52,517 nucleotides of DNA from an uncultured Eubacterium sp. (GTDB lineage: Bacteria > Bacillota > Clostridia > Lachnospirales > Lachnospiraceae). Position numbers and translations under genes: made by a program. The stretch's first letter is position 1. Each line of letters starts with the position of its first letter. The DNA lies in assembly GCA_910589665.1 (NCBI GenBank), contig CAJUTR010000020.1:1-52517 (forward strand), written 5' to 3'. Below the pieces are notes generated by a model. It worked only from the letters and a program-made list of their open reading frames with translations. It was not told where the DNA came from and did no database searches. Positions 9,769 to 18,001 of the stretch are shown one piece after another.

Positions 9769-10398
9769 ATGACGAAAAAACAACGAGCGGATGAAATCAT
9801 AAAACGCCTGGAAGAAGAATACCCGCTGGCGGAGTGTTCTTTGGATTATGACGAGGCGTGGAAGCTTCTCGTCAGTGTCCGGCTGGCGGCACAATGTACC
9901 GACGCGAGAGTAAATATCGTAGTAAAAGATCTGTACGAAAAATACCCATCCCCGGAAGCTTTGGCGGAAGCGGATGTATCCGATATAGAGGAAATCGTCC
10001 GTCCGTGCGGACTCGGCCCAAGCAAGGCTCGGGATATACATAAATGTATGAACATACTCGTGGCGCAGTACGGTGGGAAAGTACCGGACGATTTTGATGC
10101 CCTGCTAGGCCTTCCCGGCGTCGGGCGAAAGAGCGCGAACCTTATCATGGGGGACGTGTTCGGAAAACCGGCCATCGTGACCGATACGCACTGTATCCGG
10201 CTGACGAACCGGATGGGACTCGTCGACGGGATCAAGGAGCCGAAAAAGGTGGAAATGGAACTATGGAAGATCATACCTGGCGAAAAAGGAAGTGACTTCT
10301 GCCATCGTCTCGTTTACCACGGCAGGGAGATCTGTACGGCGCGCCGGGCATACTGTGAGCACTGCTGTTTAAGGGATGTCTGCCGGCAGAAAATCTGA
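9769..10398 (+). CDS. nth: Endonuclease III
   Basis: DNA glycosylase/AP lyase of base excision repair acting on oxidised pyrimidines, 209 residues, the usual size. The helix-hairpin-helix LPGVGRKSANLI carries the catalytic Lys, and VTDTHCIRL the catalytic Asp. The C-terminus has the [4Fe-4S] ligand pattern C-x6-C-x2-C-x5-C (CTARRAYCEHCCLRDVC). The ATG at 9769 (MTKKQRADEI) is preferred because it matches the normal family start; the ATG at 9757 sits directly on the AAGGA at 9752. The GH25 gene follows after 21 bases and may be co-transcribed. Confidence 0.95.
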   Translation: MTKKQRADEIIKRLEEEYPLAECSLDYDEAWKLLVSVRLAAQCTDARVNIVVKDLYEKYPSPEALAEADVSDIEEIVRPCGLGPSKARDIHKCMNILVAQYGGKVPDDFDALLGLPGVGRKSANLIMGDVFGKPAIVTDTHCIRLTNRMGLVDGIKEPKKVEMELWKIIPGEKGSDFCHRLVYHGREICTARRAYCEHCCLRDVCRQKI

Positions 10399-10419
10399 CG
10401 GAAACGGAGGAATGAATGT

Positions 10420-11166
10420 ATGCGAAAGAAACGAAAACGCCTGATACTTGCCGCCGCAATCGCTGTGAGTGCTGCGGTCGTTTTACTCGCCCTCGTATGG
10501 TATAAGATCATTTCCCTGACCGGTGTGTGGGCCGAACGATTTGAAGTACAGGGCGTTGACGTGTCGCATTATCAGGGCGAGATTGACTGGCAGAAGATCC
10601 AGGACGCGCAGATGCAGTTTGCTTTTATAAAAGCGACAGAGGGCAGCAGCCATATCGATGCGTGCTTTGCCTATAATTGGCGGGAGGCGGCCAAAACTGA
10701 TATGCGCATCGGCGCATACCACTTTTTCAGTTTCGACAGCCCGCCGCAGACACAGGCAGAACTGTTTATCCAAACGGTCGGTACGCTTTCCGGCAAACTG
10801 CCTCCTGTTGTCGATGTTGAATTTTACGGGGACAAAGAAAAAGATCCGCCAGATGAGGGAGAGACTGCTGAAAATGTAAAAGAAATGCTTGATATACTGG
10901 AAAGACAGTACGGGAATAAGCCGATCCTTTATACCACATACGAGGTATATGACAAATATATCCGGGGACGCTTTGAGGAATATCCGTTGTGGATACGAAA
11001 TGTGTACTATACACCGGATTTTGATCTCGATCGGAAATGGATGTTCTGGCAGTATGCAGACAGCACGGAAATGGAAGGATATCAGGGAAAAGAAAAATAC
11101 ATTGATCGAAATGTATTTCACGGGACGAAGGAGGAGCTGGATCAGCTGCTCCTCGGAACGGATTGA
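10420..11166 (+). CDS. GH25 lysozyme (muramidase), membrane anchored
   Basis: A 248-residue protein with a positively charged start and one hydrophobic helix (about residues 8-30), so an N-terminal membrane anchor or uncleaved signal. It is followed by a GH25 lysozyme domain. GVDVSHYQGEIDW carries the family's first Asp, FIKATEGSS and IGAYHFFSFD are conserved blocks, and PVVDVEFYGD holds the catalytic Asp/Glu pair. It should cleave the MurNAc-GlcNAc bond outside the cell. GGAGG lies nine bases before the ATG. No cell wall binding repeats are present. It ends 13 bases from the convergent psd gene. Confidence 0.9.
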   Translation: MRKKRKRLILAAAIAVSAAVVLLALVWYKIISLTGVWAERFEVQGVDVSHYQGEIDWQKIQDAQMQFAFIKATEGSSHIDACFAYNWREAAKTDMRIGAYHFFSFDSPPQTQAELFIQTVGTLSGKLPPVVDVEFYGDKEKDPPDEGETAENVKEMLDILERQYGNKPILYTTYEVYDKYIRGRFEEYPLWIRNVYYTPDFDLDRKWMFWQYADSTEMEGYQGKEKYIDRNVFHGTKEELDQLLLGTD

Positions 11167-11179
11167 AAGAACTCATTTT

Positions 11180-12070
11180 TTATGACAGATCGTGAACTTG
11201 CATGTAGCGTACACTCGTTCCGATCATGTCGCCGAGTCGGAGCTGTGTTTCATAACCGGCTGCCGTATTTGCCAGCAGATCGTCACGGATCGCTGATCTT
11301 TCTTTCTGCAATAGTAGAACGATCGTGGAACCGCCGAATTCAAAATAGCCTTTTTCTTCGCCGCGCGTCACGGTACCAGAGCCTTGATGGTTTACGATCT
11401 TTCCCACCATAAGCGCGCCGACTTCCATCTGTACGACGTCGCCGAACTGGGGAGAGCGGATGACCGTATATTCCCTGGCATTTTCTTTGTAGATTGGATA
11501 GTAGTCGCCGGCAATCGGATTCACGGTATGGAGTTTACCAGGAATCCGGTATATTTTTGACTGCGTTCCGCTGACTGCATACGCGTAGCGGTGGTAGTCG
11601 CTCACTGTGAGACGAAGGATGAGGGCCCAGCCGCCCTGAAAACGATTGGCAAGCTTGTTGCTCCTTAGCAGGGAGCGCACCGTATATTTCGTGTGCTTAA
11701 TATCAAACGTCTGATCGTCGGCAATCTCATAAGCAGAAGCATAGCAATCGCACGGGCTGATCAGTGTATCGGCATCACCGCAGACCGTCCTTGCGCCTGG
11801 CCGGATCCGGCGGGTAAAAAATTCGTTATAAGAGCAATAAGCCGTTTTTACAAAATCATTCATATCAATGCTGTTCGCGCGGATAAAGGGCTGGATGAGA
11901 AAACAGGAAAGCTTTGTGCTCAAAAATTTTCCTGCCAGTTTGGAAACAACGGGCTGTACCAGTGGCTTCAAGAGCATGCGCCCGGCATAAGATGTATATA
12001 ATCTGCGCAAAAGCTTGTCCTGCGCGTTATCCTGATAGGATTTGATCCCGTTTCTGTCAATTTGTTTCAT
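11180..12070 (-). CDS. psd: Phosphatidylserine decarboxylase
   Basis: A 296-residue pyruvoyl enzyme converting phosphatidylserine to phosphatidylethanolamine at the membrane. The self-cleavage motif is GGST, with Ser248 the likely pyruvoyl residue, within EFGGSTIVLL. The upstream SPCDCYAS and DYHRYAY blocks carry the Asp and His of the maturation triad. It is the last gene of a four-gene minus-strand phospholipid operon, 72 bases after pssA, and directly uses that enzyme's product. AAGGAA lies 11 bases before the ATG. Confidence 0.93.
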   Translation of the reverse strand: MKQIDRNGIKSYQDNAQDKLLRRLYTSYAGRMLLKPLVQPVVSKLAGKFLSTKLSCFLIQPFIRANSIDMNDFVKTAYCSYNEFFTRRIRPGARTVCGDADTLISPCDCYASAYEIADDQTFDIKHTKYTVRSLLRSNKLANRFQGGWALILRLTVSDYHRYAYAVSGTQSKIYRIPGKLHTVNPIAGDYYPIYKENAREYTVIRSPQFGDVVQMEVGALMVGKIVNHQGSGTVTRGEEKGYFEFGGSTIVLLLQKERSAIRDDLLANTAAGYETQLRLGDMIGTSVRYMQVHDLS

Positions 12071-12142
12071 AATATCTACATTCCTTTTTTCATGTCGATG
12101 ATTTTTTACTCAGAGATCAACGATCCGAGATGAGATTCCGAA

Positions 12143-12763
12143 TTAAAATACATGCAGTATCCGCAATACGACAATGCCCATAAACACGATGATGAAAGCC
12201 ACCATCGCATTGGAAGGCTTTTTTAATTTGAAATCTAGAATATACAAAAAAGCAATCGCGAGCATCGCAAACGGAAGTATGGTAAGAAAGAACTGCTCGG
12301 ATAGGGGACGGAACATATAGAGGATCGGGAATAGGATGGCAATAGACGTGATCGGCAGTCCGTGGTAGCATTTCCGATCTTCTACTTCAGGCTCCGAGTG
12401 TTTCAATTCCTCCAATACGTTAAAATAAGCCAGGCGGATGACGCCGCACAGGACGAAAATGATCTCTACGGCGATACCGAACGGATTGTTCAGGCCGAGA
12501 GAGTAGGCGATGATCGCTGGCGTGACACCAAAACAGATGGCATCGCAGAGGGAATCGATCTGTACGCCGAATATTTCCTGCTCCCTAGTCCGGTTCTTCA
12601 TGCTCCTGGCTACCTTGCCGTCAAACGTGTCGCAGCACCCTGCCAGCGCAAGGCATAAAATCGCGATATCATAATTCCCAGTCAGGGATTGCGTGATACC
12701 AAATAACGAAAGGGCAACGCCCAGATAAGTCAGTATCACGGAATAGTTATAAAAGCCGATCAT
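12143..12763 (-). CDS. pssA: CDP-diacylglycerol-serine O-phosphatidyltransferase
   Basis: A 206-residue integral membrane enzyme making phosphatidylserine from CDP-diacylglycerol and serine. The CDP-alcohol phosphotransferase signature reads DTFDGKVAR, then after 12 residues GVQIDSLCD, giving the metal-binding aspartates. About six hydrophobic helices are present. The start at 12763 (MIGFYNYSV) is chosen because AGAGGAG lies eight bases upstream; a longer frame begins at 12808 inside the previous gene. Only five bases separate it from the upstream flippase-like gene. PssA feeds the Psd encoded next. Confidence 0.92.
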   Translation of the reverse strand: MIGFYNYSVILTYLGVALSLFGITQSLTGNYDIAILCLALAGCCDTFDGKVARSMKNRTREQEIFGVQIDSLCDAICFGVTPAIIAYSLGLNNPFGIAVEIIFVLCGVIRLAYFNVLEELKHSEPEVEDRKCYHGLPITSIAILFPILYMFRPLSEQFFLTILPFAMLAIAFLYILDFKLKKPSNAMVAFIIVFMGIVVLRILHVF

Positions 12764-12768
12764 AAAAT

Positions 12769-13797
12769 TCACTCCTCTTTTGATGTTACGGTTAAATGTG
12801 TAATACATGTAACAATGCCGCTTATGATGATGAGCATGTAATAACTGATCCCCCGGCTCATAAGCATACCGGAAAGCGTCAGCGCTGTGCTGCCAAAAAT
12901 CGGCGAGAAGATCTGCAGGAACAATCGCTCGCTGACTCCCATGCCGCCCGGAAGCGGCAGCATATCAACAGAGACCGAAATGGCCGCCTGCAAAAGTGTT
13001 ATCGTAACGGCGGATAACCCGCTCAGGCCAAAACTACGAAATACAACGTAGGTGACGAAAAACAGCAGGATTCGCTGTGCAAACGTGATCAACGTAGTAT
13101 TTAAGATAACAAGTTTATTCGCTTTTAAGAAAACGGAAGCGCGCTTATAATTGTCCATTGAGGCTTCAAGCCGTTCCATCCGGTTGTTTTTATTCTTCAT
13201 GAGGTGGAGTTTTTGCAGCAGTAAAAATCCCTTTATAATAAGATATTTCGCTGTGTCCGGTAAAAATACGAGAAAACTCATAAAAATAACGCAGAATACA
13301 TTGAGTCCGAGCCCGAGGTACAGATAAAACTGTGCTTCCCTCGTGAGTGTCTGTACGAGTTCCTGCCCGAAAGCGGCCAGTCCAAGGCCGATAAATACAA
13401 GTACAAATTTATACTCAATCGTAACAAGCATGAGAACGATCGTAGCGGTCGGGATGTCAATGTTTTGTTTCTTCATGTAATAAATCTGCGCCGGCTGTCC
13501 CCCCGTTGCCGAGGGCGTGATGCAGCTAAAGAAAAATCCAACAAACGAGTAGCGGATGCAGTTGATAAGCGGTGCCTTGGTCTTTACGGCATGAAGCAGA
13601 TATTTAATGATCACAGACTCCCCGCACACATAAAAGACCACGAGTGCGAGTCCGATCAGGATATAACCGGCCGGCACGCTCCGTAACGTTTCAATGATCG
13701 GGCCCAAATCCTGATCCCGGAAGATGAGCCACAGGGTCAGCACGAAAAGCAATAGTAAAAAGGCAATATTAAACACATTTTTTTTCAGCTTATTCAA
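12769..13797 (-). CDS. Lysylphosphatidylglycerol synthase TM region / UPF0104-type membrane protein
   Basis: A 342-residue polytopic membrane protein with seven to eight hydrophobic segments and the family hallmarks ITPSATGGQPAQIYYMKK and PLPGGMGVSE. It corresponds to the membrane (flippase-like) half of MprF-type proteins and lacks an aminoacyltransferase domain, so it is probably a lipid translocase or lipid-modifying factor. The start is TTG at 13797 with AAGGAG seven bases upstream. It overlaps the end of the PAP2 gene by eight bases, so translation is probably coupled. Its place in a phosphatidylethanolamine operon supports a lipid role. Confidence 0.85.
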   Translation of the reverse strand: MNKLKKNVFNIAFLLLLFVLTLWLIFRDQDLGPIIETLRSVPAGYILIGLALVVFYVCGESVIIKYLLHAVKTKAPLINCIRYSFVGFFFSCITPSATGGQPAQIYYMKKQNIDIPTATIVLMLVTIEYKFVLVFIGLGLAAFGQELVQTLTREAQFYLYLGLGLNVFCVIFMSFLVFLPDTAKYLIIKGFLLLQKLHLMKNKNNRMERLEASMDNYKRASVFLKANKLVILNTTLITFAQRILLFFVTYVVFRSFGLSGLSAVTITLLQAAISVSVDMLPLPGGMGVSERLFLQIFSPIFGSTALTLSGMLMSRGISYYMLIIISGIVTCITHLTVTSKEE

Positions 13798-14494
13798 TGA
13801 TCTTCTCCTTGTTCAAAAAACCAAGTTTGCGGTTGATGCTGTCAAAAAAAGTTTGTACATATTTGTATACGTGAATGCGTTTGTTTATCGCATATAGAAC
13901 CTCCGCTAAAAAAAGTCCGGCAACGGCATCAACGATATAATGCTGTTTGGTCGTCTGGGTGGAGATGACGACTAAAAGTGCGAAAACACATGAGAACCCG
14001 CGGTACCAGGCCGGTACTTTTTTGTTGCCACGGATACCGATATAACACATCCAGCTGACGAGGCAGTGGATGGAAGGAAACAGGTTAGCGGGCTGGTCGA
14101 TCGTGTACAAAAAACGCAGGAGCGAGTCTGCAAATGTTTCTCCCACCACTTCCGGCCGTATGTTGGTCGTCGGCAGCAGGAAAAAGAAAAAGCCGCAGAC
14201 GATGCGTGACATCATGTCTGTTGTCACGAACTGATAGAACTTTGACGGTTCATCTTCATAAATCCGGGCTGTCATGATATAATTTACGATCCAGAATAGA
14301 TAACAGCCAAAATAGATATACATCCACCAGGGAACGAGAGGTACCATGCGGTCGAACCCGGTAGTCAGGTCATAATGTTTCCATTCTGCACATATACTCA
14401 TAGCACCACTGTAGACCAGCATGTTAAGGGCAAAACAGCAGAGAAGCGGTATGATCCCGTATAAAGGTATATATTTTTTAATGAACGTTTTCAT
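13790..14494 (-). CDS. PAP2-family membrane phosphatase
   Basis: A 234-residue protein with about six membrane helices and the PAP2 (type 2 phosphatidic acid phosphatase) motifs: NIRPE for part of motif 1, LFPSIHC for motif 2 (SIH rather than SGH) and TTKQHYIVDAVAG for motif 3. SIH is the form seen in the inositol-phosphorylceramide-synthase-like branch. It probably dephosphorylates a lipid phosphate on the outer face or transfers a lipid headgroup. The ATG at 14494 has GGAGAAG upstream and begins the membrane domain directly. It is the first gene of the minus-strand phospholipid operon. Confidence 0.87.
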   Translation of the reverse strand: MKTFIKKYIPLYGIIPLLCCFALNMLVYSGAMSICAEWKHYDLTTGFDRMVPLVPWWMYIYFGCYLFWIVNYIMTARIYEDEPSKFYQFVTTDMMSRIVCGFFFFLLPTTNIRPEVVGETFADSLLRFLYTIDQPANLFPSIHCLVSWMCYIGIRGNKKVPAWYRGFSCVFALLVVISTQTTKQHYIVDAVAGLFLAEVLYAINKRIHVYKYVQTFFDSINRKLGFLNKEKIIE

Positions 14495-14546
14495 CGTTGG
14501 TCTTCTCCAAATCATAATGTGATGAATTGTTACGCAACTAAAAGTC

Positions 14547-14575
14547 ATTTTATCATAGTAAGAAGTTTTTTGCAA
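14547..14575 (-). promoter_or_regulatory. Sigma-A type promoter for phospholipid operon
   Basis: On the minus strand TTGCAA (14575-14570) is separated by 17 bases from TAAAAT (14552-14547). It lies 53 bases before the PAP2 start. Confidence 0.6.
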
Positions 14576-14592
14576 TAAATATTGAAGTCAAC

Positions 14593-14621
14593 TTGTTTTG
14601 AAGAAAAAAGTATGTTAGAAT
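14593..14621 (+). promoter_or_regulatory. Sigma-A type promoter for uppP
   Basis: TTGTTT (14593-14598), 17-base spacer, TAGAAT (14616-14621), 44 bases before the uppP ATG. It is back to back with the promoter of the phospholipid operon. Confidence 0.6.
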
Positions 14622-14665
14622 GATTTTGGTAAAATTTGAACAGACAGATAGAGAGGAAGCAGAAT

Positions 14666-15520
14666 ATGGAAATTTTTGATATTTTTGTGGCAGTTGTCCT
14701 TGGAATTGTAGAAGGAATTACAGAATGGCTCCCAGTCAGCAGTACGGGTCATATGATTTTGGTGAACCAGTTTTTGAACTTTACGAATGAAGATTTTTCG
14801 GAAATGTTTCTGGTCGTCGTGCAATTGGGGGCGATCATGGCTGTGGTTCTTCTGTTTTGGAAGAAAATATTTCCATTTAACCTTCATCCCGGACAAGGGG
14901 AAGGTGTGATAAAACAGGATATCATGCAGATGTGGTTTAAGATCATTGTGGCATGTATCCCGGCGGCGGTCGTGGGAGTGCTGTTTGATGATGTGATCGA
15001 CGAGATGTTTTACAATCAGATCGTTGTAGCGGGCGCGCTCATTATTTACGGCGTTTTGTTTATACTAGTAGAGAACTGGAATAAGGGGAAGCGGCCGGCG
15101 ATCACTTCAGTGAGCGAACTTACTTATCAGACGGTGATCATCATAGGTATTTTCCAGCTTTTAGCAGCTATCATCCCCGGTACGTCGAGATCGGGTGCGA
15201 CGATCATCGGCGCGCTGATCATTGGCGTGTCCCGGGGAGTAGCGGCGGAATTTACATTTTATCTGGCGATACCGGTCATGTTTGGGGCCAGCGTGTTGAA
15301 AGTCGTAAAAAGTGTCATGAACGGACTCAGCTACGGTGCAATGGAGGTTACGGCACTTTTGGTCGGTATGTTTGTAGCTTTTGTCGTATCCCTGTTTGTG
15401 ATCAAATTCCTGATGGGTTATATACGGAAACATGATTTTAAGGTTTTTGGTTATTACCGGATCATACTCGGAGTTGTAGTGCTGTTGTATTTCGGAATCA
15501 GCGGCGCGTCTCCGATCTGA
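14666..15520 (+). CDS. uppP: Undecaprenyl-diphosphatase
   Basis: A 284-residue integral membrane enzyme recycling undecaprenyl pyrophosphate, the lipid carrier of cell wall synthesis; its overexpression gives bacitracin resistance in other bacteria. The two family motifs are present: EGITEWLPVSSTGHMIL near the N-terminus and PGTSRSGATI at about 175-184. About eight hydrophobic helices are visible. The ATG at 14666 is chosen for GAGGAAG upstream; the longer frame from 14636 would run into the promoter region. It ends five bases from the convergent amidase gene. Confidence 0.95.
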   Translation: MEIFDIFVAVVLGIVEGITEWLPVSSTGHMILVNQFLNFTNEDFSEMFLVVVQLGAIMAVVLLFWKKIFPFNLHPGQGEGVIKQDIMQMWFKIIVACIPAAVVGVLFDDVIDEMFYNQIVVAGALIIYGVLFILVENWNKGKRPAITSVSELTYQTVIIIGIFQLLAAIIPGTSRSGATIIGALIIGVSRGVAAEFTFYLAIPVMFGASVLKVVKSVMNGLSYGAMEVTALLVGMFVAFVVSLFVIKFLMGYIRKHDFKVFGYYRIILGVVVLLYFGISGASPI

Positions 15521-15525
15521 GGTTG

Positions 15526-16101
15526 CTATGTGAGCTGCGGCAGTCCGAGATAATTTAAAAGACCTACATATATGCCATAAGCAAACTGGTACTGCATCGT
15601 GGTGAGCAAAAGAAAATCTTCATAATTGGTTATATAAGCGAGTTCAACTAGGACGGCGGGCATCTGTGTCCGCCGCAGAACATACAATGACGGCCTTACA
15701 TAAGTGCCGTTATTTTTTGTGCCGACGCGGCGCACGATCTCTTCCACGATGTCTGTTCCGAGATAATAAGAAGGGCTTCCTTCCGCATAAACGTAAGATT
15801 CCGTTCCGTTAATGGATGGATTTACGTTTGCGTTTACATGGATGCTGATAAAATAATCAGCGCCCCACGTATTTGCCATATCTACCCGTTCTCGCAGGCT
15901 GGAACTATTGTCATAACCGAGGATTTCGGTCGGGTTCTGTCTGGATGTAGCCACATCGAACCGGTAATCGGCGGCTAGGATGTCTGCGAGATAGGCGCCG
16001 ACGATGTACGTAATGTCCTGTTCCCTGGCGCCAAAACCTTCTGCTCCCGCATTAAAGCCATATGGATTATGACCTTGATCAACAAAAATTTTGATTGCCA
16101 T
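15526..16101 (-). CDS. N-acetylmuramoyl-L-alanine amidase (Amidase_3), CwlC-like, no signal peptide
   Basis: A 191-residue zinc amidase that should cleave the bond between MurNAc and the peptide stem. The zinc ligands are His in IFVDQGH (start), Glu in FGAREQDI and His in YFISIHVNA; the catalytic Glu lies in PAVLVELAYITN. The protein begins directly at the catalytic domain with no signal peptide, as in B. subtilis CwlC, which acts when the mother cell lyses, and unlike CwlD. A CATATAAT element lies at 16134-16127 on the minus strand, readable as a vegetative -10 or a sigma-E-like -10, but without a convincing -35. It is divergent from the spoVA genes. Confidence 0.88.
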   Translation of the reverse strand: MAIKIFVDQGHNPYGFNAGAEGFGAREQDITYIVGAYLADILAADYRFDVATSRQNPTEILGYDNSSSLRERVDMANTWGADYFISIHVNANVNPSINGTESYVYAEGSPSYYLGTDIVEEIVRRVGTKNNGTYVRPSLYVLRRTQMPAVLVELAYITNYEDFLLLTTMQYQFAYGIYVGLLNYLGLPQLT

Positions 16102-16177
16102 ATGGATCCTCTACTTTTTTATTTTCATTATATGTCGTGGGCGGCAAAAGGTTATGTTTTTTGCGGAAAAGTGGCGT

Positions 16178-16207
16178 GCATAAAAAAACGGAAGCTGGGA
16201 AATAGTA
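16178..16207 (+). promoter_or_regulatory. Forespore (sigma-F/G type) promoter for spoVA genes
   Basis: GCATA (16178-16182), a 15-base spacer and GGAAATAGTA (16198-16207) fit the sigma-F form GYWTA-N16-GGNRANANTW apart from one base of spacing. It lies 39 bases before spoVAA. spoVA operons are forespore-expressed in other spore formers, which agrees. Confidence 0.6.
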
Positions 16208-16246
16208 GCTGTTATACAGGATGTTCAACAAAATGGAGGAATTCGG

Positions 16247-16873
16247 ATGGAAGATATACTTTATGTGAAAGTGGAGCAAAATATCCCGGTCACAAAACGC
16301 GAATTAACGCTGAAGGACGTTGCCACACTTTACAGCGTCAATAAATCTATGGTACAGAAACTCGAAACAGAACCATTTTATACGATTCCGAAAGATGGAC
16401 AGAAACTTACGATGTTTACGATAACCAAAGTGTACGAAACCATTCATAAACTATATCCTCAGATTACGATTGAAAATCTGGGAGAGCAGGATTTTATCGT
16501 GGAGTATGAAGCGGGGAAAAAGCCGCCAAAGGCGTGGGAATATGTGAAGGCTGTCCTGGTGACGGCGGTCGTGTTTTTTGGAGCTGCCTTTACGATCATG
16601 ACGTTTAATGAGGATGTCAATGTGTCAGGGGTGTTTGAGAAGATCTATCAGATGGTGACCGGTGAGATCAAGAGCAGGGGAAGTATACTGGAAATCTCTT
16701 ATGCGATTGGGATGCCGATCGGGATCATCGTGTTCTACAACCATTTTAAACGGCGGGATATCAAAAATGACCCGACGCCGATCCAGATCGAGATGAGAAC
16801 GTACGAGGAACAGATGAATAAGGCGATGCTGAAATCATCTGCGAGGGAGGGAAAGACGATTGATGTTAATTGA
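16247..16873 (+). CDS. spoVAA: Stage V sporulation protein AA
   Basis: A 208-residue protein with an N-terminal soluble part (ELTLKDVATLYSVNKSMVQKL) and two hydrophobic helices (about 105-120 and 150-165). This layout and its direct coupling to a SpoVAB-like gene identify SpoVAA, part of the forespore membrane apparatus for dipicolinic acid movement in spores. GGAGG lies seven bases before the ATG. The gene overlaps spoVAB by 11 bases. Assignment rests on sequence recall plus context. Confidence 0.82.
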   Translation: MEDILYVKVEQNIPVTKRELTLKDVATLYSVNKSMVQKLETEPFYTIPKDGQKLTMFTITKVYETIHKLYPQITIENLGEQDFIVEYEAGKKPPKAWEYVKAVLVTAVVFFGAAFTIMTFNEDVNVSGVFEKIYQMVTGEIKSRGSILEISYAIGMPIGIIVFYNHFKRRDIKNDPTPIQIEMRTYEEQMNKAMLKSSAREGKTIDVN

Positions 16874-17273
16874 GAATATCGTGCTAGGTTTTTTTGGACT
16901 CTGCTTTGGGATGACGGTATCTGCTGGCGTGTTTGCCTTTATCACGATGCTTGACATCATTCCCAGGCTTGCCCAGCGCACGGGGACGGCAGCACATCTA
17001 TACGGCTATGAGGTGGCGATCATCCTCGGTGGAACAGCTGGTAATATCGCGCTCCTCTTTGTGAAGCATTTCCCAGTAACACAAGTGGGAATGGGTATCT
17101 TTGGACTTTGTGGCGGCATTTTTGTCGGCTGTCTGTCGATGGCGCTTGCGGAGAGCCTGCGTGTGATCCCGATTTTTGTACACCGCTTGAAAATGCGGGA
17201 AGGGCTGCCGCTCATCCTCATTGCTTTTGCGGCAGGGAAGCTGATCGGAACGATCATTCAATACTTTTTTTAA
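16863..17273 (+). CDS. spoVAB: Stage V sporulation protein AB
   Basis: A 136-residue membrane protein of four hydrophobic helices with the glycine-rich segment MGIFGLCGGIFVGCLSMALA typical of SpoVAB. It accompanies SpoVAA in the spore inner membrane. The ATG at 16863 overlaps the end of spoVAA in another frame; GAGGGAAAG precedes it. Confidence 0.85.
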   Translation: MLIENIVLGFFGLCFGMTVSAGVFAFITMLDIIPRLAQRTGTAAHLYGYEVAIILGGTAGNIALLFVKHFPVTQVGMGIFGLCGGIFVGCLSMALAESLRVIPIFVHRLKMREGLPLILIAFAAGKLIGTIIQYFF

Positions 17274-17282
17274 CAAACTCGT

Positions 17283-17310
17283 AAGCCATTCGTAGGTCAT
17301 ACAATGGCTT
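17283..17310 (+). other. Hairpin between spoVAB and spoVAC
   Basis: AAGCCATT (17283-17290) pairs perfectly with AATGGCTT (17303-17310) across a 12-base loop. No T-run follows, so it is more likely a transcript-stabilising or partial attenuation structure than a terminator. Confidence 0.4.
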
Positions 17311-17362
17311 TGTGCAATAAAAGACGCGGGATTGAAGTTCCGTGCAGAAAAGAGGAGAAGCT

Positions 17363-17863
17363 ATGAATAGTCAGAAAACGGACATCAATGAAGTGATCTA
17401 TGAAAGCGCCCAGGAGGAGAGAAACAATAAGTATAATGACTATGTGGATGAAAACACGCCCAAGGTCAGCTGGATGATGAACCTGTGCAAGGCGTTTCTC
17501 GTGGGCGGGATCATATGTGTCATCGGGCAGGCGCTGATCAGTCTGTATATGTATCTGGGACTCGATAAGGAGACGGCGGCGTTGTATAACACATTATCCC
17601 TTATTTTCTTAAGCGTGCTGCTGACCGGTTTAAATATTTACCCAAAGATCGCGAATTTTGCCGGAGCGGGAACACTCGTCCCGATCACCGGGTTTGCGAA
17701 CAGTGTGGCTGCACCGGCCATTGAGTTTAAAAAAGAAGGATGGGTCTTCGGCGTCGGCTGCAAGATCTTTACGATCGCCGGGCCGGTCATTTTGTACGGC
17801 GTAGTGACGAGCTGGTTACTGGGACTTATTTACTGGATCGGAAAATGGATGGGGTGGTTTTAA
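17363..17863 (+). CDS. spoVAC: Stage V sporulation protein AC
   Basis: A 166-residue membrane protein with about four helices. The conserved blocks TLVPITGFANSVAAPAIEFKKEG and VGCKIFTIAGPVILYG are characteristic of SpoVAC (spoVAE shares the fold but reads differently). SpoVAC forms a mechanosensitive channel for dipicolinic acid in B. subtilis. AGAGGAG lies before the ATG at 17363. It sits 89 bases after spoVAB. No spoVAD or spoVAE follows; the next gene is a surface protein, so the usual spoVAC-AD-AE order is broken here. Confidence 0.9.
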   Translation: MNSQKTDINEVIYESAQEERNNKYNDYVDENTPKVSWMMNLCKAFLVGGIICVIGQALISLYMYLGLDKETAALYNTLSLIFLSVLLTGLNIYPKIANFAGAGTLVPITGFANSVAAPAIEFKKEGWVFGVGCKIFTIAGPVILYGVVTSWLLGLIYWIGKWMGWF

Positions 17864-18001
17864 CAAAGGATGGAAAAATTAAGATCAGAAGAATAAATTT
17901 TTTGTGCTGATCTGCCGATATAATATCTATAGTGTAGCAATATATGATCCCGTATTCCGTGGATCGGAAAATAGATATTTGGAAGAAAGGCTGGGAAGCA
18001 T

